59,875 nucleotides of DNA from positions 1 through 59,875 of the forward strand of contig JAXMDT010000015.1 of assembly GCA_046348685.1 (NCBI GenBank), given 5' to 3'. The notes beneath the pieces were generated by a model that saw only the letters and a program-made list of their open reading frames with translations, did no database searches and was not told where the DNA came from. A program made the position numbers and the translations under genes. Below, one piece after another: positions 46,935 to 54,120 of this stretch. The stretch comes from JAXMDT01 sp046348685 (GTDB lineage Bacteria > Pseudomonadota > Alphaproteobacteria > Rickettsiales > UBA998). The first letter of the stretch is position 1. Each line of letters begins with the position of its first letter.

Positions 46935-47165
46935 CTACAATCCCTGCAGCGAGCGCGGGGGAACGGTGTTGCGCAACTGCTGAAGCTCATTGCGGGTCGT
47001 ACCCGTTTGCAAACACGCGTTATAATCGGGAGTGCCCATCACAAAGCCTTTATTCAGGCAGACTTCGGTGCGATCCTGGGTAAGCGATTCACCGGTATTC
47101 TGGCAGCTGCATGCGGCAAGCGTCGCAAGCAAAACGGCAGGAAGAAGGGAATGAAACAGTTTCAT
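46935..47165 (-). CDS. Small Cys-containing lipoprotein
   Basis: 76 residues. The signal ends L-A-A-C-S-C, so the first Cys is the probable lipidation site. The short mature part has two further Cys (E-V-C-L-N-K-G and N-A-C-L-Q) that could form a disulfide, and D-Y-N-A-C resembles the end of small exported proteins with a conserved C-terminal Cys helix. Function unknown. Convergent with the four-HTH gene; 9 bases separate the ends. Confidence 0.72.
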   Translation of the reverse strand: MKLFHSLLPAVLLATLAACSCQNTGESLTQDRTEVCLNKGFVMGTPDYNACLQTGTTRNELQQLRNTVPPRSLQGL

Positions 47166-47211
47166 AGTGCAATCCTTTCGAAAATGATAGCCGATTATTA
47201 TCTACAACCTA

Positions 47212-48831
47212 TTAGGGTTCAATAGGAATTATGCCGCCACCTCCACTGGACGCCAGCTTTTGCGCGACTTCGATAGTATCGGCCTCGTTTGCCGGTTTAT
47301 CCCAGCGGATGCGGTGGACGCGCGGGAAGCGCATGGCGAGGCCGGATTTATGCCGCGCCGAAGCATGGATGGAATCGAATTCGATCTCCAGCACCAGCTC
47401 ATGCTTCACCTCGCGCACCGGGCCGAAGCGGTTCACCGTATTGCCGCGAATCCATTTGTCGAGTTTGGCCAGTTCCTGATCCGTAAAACCGGAATAGGCC
47501 TTGCCGACGGGTACTAATTTTCCATCATCCCACACGCCGAATGTATAATCCGAGTAGAAAGACGATCGCTTGCCGCTGCCGCGCTGCGCATAGAGCAGCA
47601 CGCAGTCCAGCACCAGCGTCTCGCGCTTCCATTTGAACCACATGCCGCGCGGCCTGCCGCCGACATAAACACTATCCTTTTTTTTGATCATCAACCCTTC
47701 GACGCCGTTTTGCGGCTGGTGCCGCGCGTCGTGGCGAATACCAGCGATCATGCTGTGGTCCAGCGCGGTGATGACGTCGGATAAATCCATCCTCGCTGGC
47801 TGATTACGCCGGTGCCACGCTTCCAGCCGCTTACGTCTTTCGCTAAGCGGCAGCGGGCGCACATCTTCTCCGTCATCAATCAGAATATCATACAGCCGGA
47901 GATGCGCCGGAAAATCCGCGAGCATGTTTTTCGTCACCTGCTTGCGGTTGAGCCTTTGCTGAAGGGAGTTAAATTCTTCCACCGCGCCTTCCTTCACCAC
48001 CAGCAACTCTCCGTCGAGCACGAACGCCTCTTCCGGCAGGGCCAGCGCCTGCTCTGCGATATCCGGGAAGGTATGGGTGATCTCATCGCCGGTGCGGGAA
48101 TAAATGGCCAGCACATCCTTATCGCGCACCAGCTGCATGCGGATGCCGTCCCATTTCAGCTCGATCTGGTAGTCCTGCAGCGGCAGTGCCATCAATTCTT
48201 CTTCCTCGATCGGATGCGCCAGCATCATCGGCATGAAAAAGGCGCGTTGGCTGAAGGTGGGTTTGTCCGCTTTGCCTTCCAGCCAGCCGAACAAATCTTC
48301 ATAGGGCGGTTGCAGCCCGTGCCATAATTGCTCGATCTCATCGACATCTTTCTCGAAAGCATCCGAAAGCGCCGTTTTTGCCAGCCTGCCCGACACGCCG
48401 ATGCGGATATTGCCGGTAATCAATTTGAGAAGCGCCCACCGCCCGTTGGCATCCAGCGTATCCAGCCAATAGGCCAGACGCGCGCGCAACGTTTCTTTGT
48501 TGGCGAGCGACAGCGTATCGACGACTTCGGGCAGCGTCGGCGGCGGGTCGGGATTTTTGCCGGGCCAAATCAACGAGATCGTTTCCGCCATATCGCCGAC
48601 ATAATCGCGCGACAGCGCCACCAGCACCGGGTCAACGCGTTCCATGATCAGGTCGCGCACCAGCGCTGGCTTGGCGACGGAAAAGGACATCGTGCCTGCC
48701 AGCGCCGCCAGTGCCCAGCCGCGCTCCGGATCGGGACGCGTATGGAAATATTCCGCCATCAGCCGCCGCTTGCCGAGCGTTGAGCCGGTATAAGAGAGAG
48801 CATCGAGGAGCGTTGCGAATTCCTGCATCAA
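47212..48831 (-). CDS. ATP-dependent DNA ligase of the ligase-associated repair cassette
   Basis: 539 residues. N-terminal helical DNA-binding domain (1-200), adenylation domain with motif I E-L-K-W-D-G-I-R (catalytic Lys), motif III-like D-G-E-L-L, motif IV E-G-L-M-I-K, motif V W-F-K-W-K-R, and a C-terminal OB-fold ending in R-F-P-R. Such ligases (TIGR04120-type) accompany a helicase, exonuclease and phosphoesterase, all found next to it here. Starts by overlapping the exonuclease stop (ATGA), so translation is coupled. Distinct from the LigD-type ligase at 9.7 kb. The repair pathway of the cassette is still poorly understood. Confidence 0.93.
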   Translation of the reverse strand: MMQEFATLLDALSYTGSTLGKRRLMAEYFHTRPDPERGWALAALAGTMSFSVAKPALVRDLIMERVDPVLVALSRDYVGDMAETISLIWPGKNPDPPPTLPEVVDTLSLANKETLRARLAYWLDTLDANGRWALLKLITGNIRIGVSGRLAKTALSDAFEKDVDEIEQLWHGLQPPYEDLFGWLEGKADKPTFSQRAFFMPMMLAHPIEEEELMALPLQDYQIELKWDGIRMQLVRDKDVLAIYSRTGDEITHTFPDIAEQALALPEEAFVLDGELLVVKEGAVEEFNSLQQRLNRKQVTKNMLADFPAHLRLYDILIDDGEDVRPLPLSERRKRLEAWHRRNQPARMDLSDVITALDHSMIAGIRHDARHQPQNGVEGLMIKKKDSVYVGGRPRGMWFKWKRETLVLDCVLLYAQRGSGKRSSFYSDYTFGVWDDGKLVPVGKAYSGFTDQELAKLDKWIRGNTVNRFGPVREVKHELVLEIEFDSIHASARHKSGLAMRFPRVHRIRWDKPANEADTIEVAQKLASSGGGGIIPIEP

Positions 48832-49853
48832 TCCTCCTCGTCATCATAGCCATGCAGGTCGAGCGGACGTGCGGAAAGCCCGATCGTTTCTGCATAATGC
48901 ACCAGCGCATCCTCACGGCCATGCGTTACCCAGATTTCCGAAGCGCCGACTTCGGTGATGGTCTGCACCAACTCGTCCCAGTCCGCATGGTCGGAGATCA
49001 CCAGCGGCAATTCCACCAGCTTCTGCCGCGCCCGTGCGCGTATGGTCATCCAGCCGGAAGCCATGGCCGTTACCGGATCGGGCAGGCGGCGCGACCAGCG
49101 GTCATGCAGGGCAGAAGGCGGCGCCAAGATAATTTTTCCCTGCAAATCTTCCTTGGGCACATTCGCCACCGGCGCCAGCGGCCCGAGGTCAACGCCCTGC
49201 GTTTGATAAAAATCGCATAATCCCTGCATGGCTCCATGCAGATAAATCGTCTCATCATAGCCTGCCTCGCGCAACAGACAGATGATGCGCTGGCATTTGC
49301 CCAGCGCATACGCGCCCACCAGCACGCAGCGTTCGGGGTATAGCTTCAAGGCATGCAGCAGTTTCGCAATCTGCGTTTCATCGGGCGGATGGCGGAACAC
49401 CGGCAGGCCGAAGGTCGCCTCTGTAATGAAAATGTCGCATGGCTGCACATGAAACAACTCGCAAGTCGGGTCGCGCCGCCGTTTATAATCACCGGAGACA
49501 ACGATCCGCCAGCCATCATATTCCAACATTGCCTGGCTGCTGCCGAGAATATGTCCGGCTGGGTGCAGGCTTACTTTGACGCCGTTAATATCGAGAATTT
49601 CGCCATATGCCAAAGCTTGTTGGCTTTTGCCAGCGGCGTCCTTATAACGCTGGTTCATGATGCCGATGGTGCCGGTAGTAGCAAGAACCGCGTCATGATT
49701 AGGCCGAGCATGGTCGGCATGTCCGTGGGTGATCAATGCCTTTGCGACAGGCCGCAACGGGTCGATGTAGAAACCGCCCGGCGCGCAGTAGAGTCCTTTT
49801 TCGGTGACTTTCAGCCAGCTTTCGGGCCGCTCTCTGGAAGAATGCATATGCAA
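48828..49853 (-). CDS. Ligase-associated MBL-fold exonuclease
   Basis: 341 residues, or 339 from a second ATG at 49847. Metallo-beta-lactamase/beta-CASP nuclease: T-H-G-H-A-D-H-A (H-x-H-x-D-H metal motif), P-A-G-H-I-L-G-S, S-G-D-Y-K-R-R, and beta-CASP features C-V-L-V-G-A-Y-A-L-G-K-C-Q-R and I-S-D-H-A-D-W. It belongs to the family often misnamed mRNA 3'-end processing factor that travels with the bacterial ATP-dependent ligase. Its 3' end overlaps the ligase start by four bases. Divergent from the helicase gene 40 bases away, so they share a short promoter region. Confidence 0.92.
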   Translation of the reverse strand: MHMHSSRERPESWLKVTEKGLYCAPGGFYIDPLRPVAKALITHGHADHARPNHDAVLATTGTIGIMNQRYKDAAGKSQQALAYGEILDINGVKVSLHPAGHILGSSQAMLEYDGWRIVVSGDYKRRRDPTCELFHVQPCDIFITEATFGLPVFRHPPDETQIAKLLHALKLYPERCVLVGAYALGKCQRIICLLREAGYDETIYLHGAMQGLCDFYQTQGVDLGPLAPVANVPKEDLQGKIILAPPSALHDRWSRRLPDPVTAMASGWMTIRARARQKLVELPLVISDHADWDELVQTITEVGASEIWVTHGREDALVHYAETIGLSARPLDLHGYDDEED

Positions 49854-49893
49854 TACCTATGTAAACATGAGCATATTTCAATAGGGTGTAAAA

Positions 49894-52304
49894 ATGCCGT
49901 CTGAAATCCCGGCACTGCCGGATGTTTTTAAGCGCTGGTTCGCGGAAAAAGGCTGGCAGCCGCACGCGCACCAGCTGGCGATGGTCGAAGCTGCACGCGC
50001 CGGAAAATCATCCTTACTCGTCGCGCCCACGGGCGGGGGAAAGACACTAGCGGGATTTCTGCCCAGCCTTCTGGAACTCGCCGAGACGCCGCATAAAGGG
50101 TTGCATACTCTCTATATTTCGCCGTTGAAGGCATTGGCGGCCGACATTGCCCGCAATCTTTCCCGCCCGGTGGAAGAGATGAGTTTGCCCATCATGATCG
50201 AGATGCGTACCGGCGATACATCCTCCTCGCGCCGCCAGCGCCAGTTGAAAAAGCCGCCGCATATCCTGCTGACGACGCCGGAGTCGTTGGAGCTGATTTT
50301 GTCCTATCCCAACGCCACGCAGCTCGTCGGCACACTTAAACGCGTGGTAATTGATGAAGTGCATGCACTGGCTCCCGGCAAGCGCGGACATCTCACCGCA
50401 CTTTGCCTCAGCCGCTTGCGTCGGTTGGCGCCGGGATTGCAGGTAATCGGCCTTTCCGCGACTGCCGCGCATCCCGAGCACCTGGCGGCTTGGCTCGATC
50501 CACATGCAGGCGTCATACGTGCAAGCGCAGCGCCGTTGCCGCAGATTAAATTCATGAAAACGGGCCGCGTGCCGTGGAGCGGCTATATGGCGAATTTTGC
50601 GGTCAAAGATATCTACCGCGCGGTTCAGAACGCCAAAACCAGCATTATTTTCGTCAATACGCGCGCGCAGGCAGAATTCCTTTTTCAAAAATTATGGGAA
50701 GCGAATACGGAAAATCTACCCATCGCACTGCATCATGGCAGTCTGGAGCGCGAACACCGTTTGAAGGTGGAAGCGCTGATGAGCAGCGGCCAGCTCCGCG
50801 CCACGATTGCCACTGCCTCACTGGATCTCGGTATCGACTGGGGGGCGGTGGATCTCGTTATTCAGGTTGGCGCGCCGCGCGGCATCAGCCGCTTGCTGCA
50901 GCGCGTCGGACGCTCCAACCACCGGCTGGACGAGCCGAGCGATGCCTTACTTGTTCCCTGCAACCGGTTCGAGATGATGGAATGCGTCGCGGTCATGGAC
51001 GCCATTGCCGACAAACAAGTCGATGGTGATTCCTTGCGTCCTGGCACTTTGGACGTACTCGCGCAATTCGTGATGAATGCCGCCTGCGCCGGTGGATTTG
51101 ACGGCGAGGAGCTTTTTCAGGAAATCACTGAGGCAGCCCCTTACCGGCATATCACCCGCGCTACCTTTGAGCGTATCGTGCGATTTGTTGCAGACGGCGG
51201 ATATTCGCTGCGCGCTTATGATCGTTTCCAGCGCATCAGCCTCAACGAAGAAGGGCGGTGGGAGGCGAGTCTGGAAGCGGCGCGCCGCCACCGCATGAAC
51301 ACCGGTACTATTGTCGAATACGAAACACTGCGTGTCAGCATGCGTAAAGGCAAATCACGCAAAGCGCATGATCTGGGACGCATTGAAGAATACTTCATCC
51401 AAGGCTTGGTGCCGGGCGACACCTTTATCTTCGCCGGTAAGCTGCTGCGTTTCAAGGGCGTGCGAGAAACGACGGTCGAGGTGGAGCCGGCAGCCGGTGA
51501 GCAGCCAAAGATTCCATCCTTCAAGGGAGGCAAGTTGCCTTTGTCGCCATCGCTGGCGGGACGGGTGAGGCGATGGAAAACCCAGCCGAATGGAAACATC
51601 TGCCCGATATGCTCAGCCAGTGGCTTCTCCTGCAGCAGGAGCACTCCGAGCTGCCGGGAGGGGATGATCTGTTTGTGGAATCCTTCCCGCATGACAGGCT
51701 GGAATACCTTGTCATCTATACGTTCGCCGGACGCAATGCCAATCAGACTCTTGGCCTTTTGCTTTCGCAGCGTATGGAAGAGCAGGGGTTTCTGCCGCTG
51801 GGGTTTGTAGCGAACGATTATGCCATCGCGCACTGGGGGCTGAAACATATTGCCGATCCTGGCACGCTGATCCGCGAAGCCCTGATGCAGGAAAGCAGTG
51901 AGCAGTGGATCGAGGCCAGCCAGATGGCGCGGCGTGCATTCCGCGAGGTCGCGGTGATCGCTGGTTTGGTCGAGCGCAGCCATCCGGGAAAACGCAAGAC
52001 GGGACGCCAGGTGACGATGTCCACCGACCTTATTTACGATGTGCTCCGCAAATACGAACCGGATCACATTTTACTTGAGGCAACGCGTGAAGATGTTGCC
52101 AGCAAGCTGACGGAGATCGACCGGTTGCGCGCCGAAGTTGCGCATCTGCCGGTGCGCCATCGACGCCTTGAAAAAGTGTCGCCGCTGGCTGTACCGATGA
52201 TTCTGGAGATCGGTATCGAACGCATTAAAGGCAAAGGGGAAACGGCGCTGCTTGAAAGCGTTATAGAAGACGGCGATGCTTTGCTTGCTGAGGCGGCGGC
52301 ATGA
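49894..52304 (+). CDS. Ligase-associated Lhr-like DNA helicase, interrupted by one frameshift
   Basis: Large superfamily 2 helicase. RecA1 has A-P-T-G-G-G-K-T, P-L-K-A-L, V-I-D-E-V-H-A, G-L-S-A-T; RecA2 has F-V-N-T-R, H-H-G-S-L, A-T-A-S-L-D-L-G-I-D-W-G and Q-R-V-G-R-S-N-H. The Lhr-type winged-helix and C-terminal domains follow. The frame is lost near 51570, where R-V-R-R-W is followed by nonsense to 51810; one missing base restores M-E-N-P-A-E-W-K-H-L and runs to 52304. Total about 803 residues, normal for this subfamily. A single-base consensus error is as likely as a mutation. The 3' end overlaps the phosphoesterase start (ATGA). Confidence 0.92.
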
Positions 52305-52960
52305 GCTGCACGATCACTTTTGCCGGCCAACAGGTGGAAATGCAGCCGGAAGGCGTGCTCTGGTTCCCCGAATTGCGCCTGCTGTGCGCTGCGGATATCC
52401 ATTTTGAAAAAGGCACGTTTTTTCAGCGGTTCGCCACGTTTCTCCCCCCATACGACACGCGCGCGACCCTGGCCCGTCTCGCCGAAATCATCGCCCGTTT
52501 GCAGCCTGACCGGTTTATCGCCCTTGGGGATAGTTTTCACGACCGTCATGCGGTATCGCGCATGCAGCCGGAAGATAAGGAATTTTTGCGAACGTTAATC
52601 GGTAGCGTTAGGGACTGGATATGGGTTCAGGGTAACCACGACCCGGAAATCGCGTTGGATATCCCCGGATCGCGCACGGAAGAATATCAACACGGCAACA
52701 TCCGTTTCCGCCATGAACTGGAGCAAGAGTCGGCTGACTGGGAGATCAGTGGCCACTACCATCCGAAGGCGCGCGTTTCCGTGCGTGGTCACGGCATCAG
52801 CGGTCCCTGTTTTTTGCGTATGGGCAACCGCTTGATTTTGCCTTCTTTTGGCAGCTATACGGGTGGCCTGGATATTTTCAGCCGCGAATTCCGCGCAATT
52901 GCTCCCTCCGAGCCCCGTTCAATATATCTGGTTCACCAATCGCGGGTATATGCAGTTTAA
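52301..52960 (+). CDS. pdeM: Ligase-associated metallophosphoesterase (PdeM-like)
   Basis: 219 residues, calcineurin-like phosphoesterase. Metal motifs in order: A-D-I-H-F-E-K-G, G-D-S-F-H-D, G-N-H-D, and S-G-H-Y-H-P-K-A. This is the fourth member of the repair cassette; its partners are the ligase, exonuclease and helicase. A phosphatase or phosphodiesterase acting on nucleic-acid ends would fit the context, but the substrate of this family is not established. Translation is coupled to the helicase gene by an ATGA overlap, so a helicase frameshift, if real, would also affect it. Confidence 0.92.
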   Translation: MSCTITFAGQQVEMQPEGVLWFPELRLLCAADIHFEKGTFFQRFATFLPPYDTRATLARLAEIIARLQPDRFIALGDSFHDRHAVSRMQPEDKEFLRTLIGSVRDWIWVQGNHDPEIALDIPGSRTEEYQHGNIRFRHELEQESADWEISGHYHPKARVSVRGHGISGPCFLRMGNRLILPSFGSYTGGLDIFSREFRAIAPSEPRSIYLVHQSRVYAV

Positions 52961-53073
52961 AAGCGGCAAGATTATAGTTAATTTATAAACCACTCGGCAG
53001 GTAAGTCTAAATAACTTATATACGAAGTTCTAAAAGAGCTTGGAATGAGGAATGTTTCTCGAAAGCTTTTTTT

Positions 53074-53334
53074 ATGAAAAAAATTATCTGCTTGGCGCTT
53101 ATTCTTTCTTATACTTTTCCGGCTTTTGCCTGGGAAGACATGTCGCTGCGAAGCGCCGCCCCTGTTAAAATCCTTAAAGTGACGGAGCCGGTAGGGGCAG
53201 TTGAGAGAAAAGCAAATACTGGGCCGGAGCTTCAAAACCTTTTCCTCGATGCAAAATCTAATACGTATAACATCGTGTCGAAAAAAGAAAAAATGGATGC
53301 GCGCCTGATTGAGGCAAACGCGACCACGCGTTAA
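53074..53334 (+). CDS. Small exported protein of unknown function
   Basis: 86 residues with a signal peptide (K-K-I then a hydrophobic run ending P-A-F-A-W). The mature part is short, basic and hydrophilic, and includes V-L-F-like strands around V-K-I-L-K-V-T-E-P-V and D-A-K-S-N-T-Y-N-I-V. No Cys, no lipobox, no family recognised. Stand-alone between the repair cassette and the small lipoprotein genes. Confidence 0.55.
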   Translation: MKKIICLALILSYTFPAFAWEDMSLRSAAPVKILKVTEPVGAVERKANTGPELQNLFLDAKSNTYNIVSKKEKMDARLIEANATTR

Positions 53335-53428
53335 CAGTTACTTTATAATGCGGAATACTAAACACATCGCTTTCCTATATTTTTCTTTTTAGCTTCATCC
53401 TACCGTTATTTAACCGATGGAGAATAAA

Positions 53429-53671
53429 ATGAATAAATTCATGACAATCGGTGCACTGGCTGCACTCGGACTTTCACTTTCCGCTTGCGATACTTGGCAT
53501 CGTATGTGGTCTGATAATACCCAGAATCGCTCGACGACCAGCGGCAGCGTCAGCCCGCGTGGTGTAAATGACCATGATGCCGGCACGAACCGCGCCATCT
53601 ATGATAATATGCAGGAAAATTATCCAGGCAATTGGTACGAATCACCGAAAATTCGCCATCGTGACCGCTAG
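53429..53671 (+). CDS. Small lipoprotein
   Basis: 80 residues from ATG 53429, chosen because GATGGAGAA precedes it, the same leader words as before the entericidin gene at 53871; an in-frame ATG four codons earlier overlaps that leader. Lipobox L-S-A-C-D at residue 21. The mature part is hydrophilic, with W-H-R-M-W and N-Y-P-G-N-W-Y-E-S. Function unknown. Followed by a terminator. Confidence 0.7.
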   Translation: MNKFMTIGALAALGLSLSACDTWHRMWSDNTQNRSTTSGSVSPRGVNDHDAGTNRAIYDNMQENYPGNWYESPKIRHRDR

Positions 53672-53690
53672 TCTTTAGCGTTATAAAAAT

Positions 53691-53726
53691 AAAGGGCGTG
53701 CCTTTACAGAGGCGCGCCCTTTTTTA
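53691..53726 (+). terminator. Intrinsic terminator after the small lipoprotein gene
   Basis: Stem AAAGGGCGTGCC / GGCGCGCCCTTT with one G-T pair and an 8-base loop, then T-run. Confidence 0.9.
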
Positions 53727-53870
53727 TTCACGCATATAGGAGGGAATTATCAATCCTTTATAAAAAACTTATGCTCTCAACATAGAAAATCTATGCTCGG
53801 ATTTTTATCTTCGACTCAACATTGATCGTACGGTCGATGCATCACAACCAACCCTCGATGGAGAAAAAAT

Positions 53871-54032
53871 ATGCGCACTTTAGCTCTTACCCTGACCATG
53901 TTACTCGGCAGCTCGCTGCTGCTCACTGCCTGCAACACCATGGAAGGTGCTGGCGAAGACCTGCAAGTTGGCGGCAAAAAGCTGGAACGTACCGCTGACG
54001 AAAATAAAGGTCAGGATTCCCGCGGCTACTAA
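53871..54032 (+). CDS. Entericidin-family lipoprotein
   Basis: 53 residues, too short for most gene finders. Signal with lipobox L-L-T-A-C-N, then N-T-M-E-G-A-G-E-D-L-Q-V-G-G-K-K-L-E-R-T-A, the entericidin A/B pattern of a small amphipathic lipopeptide (N-T-x-x-G-x-G-x-D-x-x-x-x-G). In E. coli these act as an antidote/toxin pair in stationary phase; here only one is present. GATGGAGAA ribosome binding site at -9. A terminator follows. Confidence 0.88.
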   Translation: MRTLALTLTMLLGSSLLLTACNTMEGAGEDLQVGGKKLERTADENKGQDSRGY

Positions 54033-54054
54033 TCTATTACCTTGCACTTGGAAT

Positions 54055-54086
54055 AAGGGCGTGTTCTTCCCCGGAACACGCCCTTT
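54055..54086 (+). terminator. Intrinsic terminator after the entericidin gene
   Basis: Stem AAGGGCGTGTTC / GAACACGCCCTT, 7-base loop, short T-run. Confidence 0.85.
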
Positions 54087-54120
54087 CTAATACTGCTCAT
54101 TAGAGGGGCTGTACTCACGT

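Noticed and set aside
47812..48783. Two forward open frames of about 150-170 codons inside the ligase gene
   Set aside because: Antisense to conserved ligase motifs; codon pattern and residue make-up (many Arg, His, Gln) are those of shadow frames.
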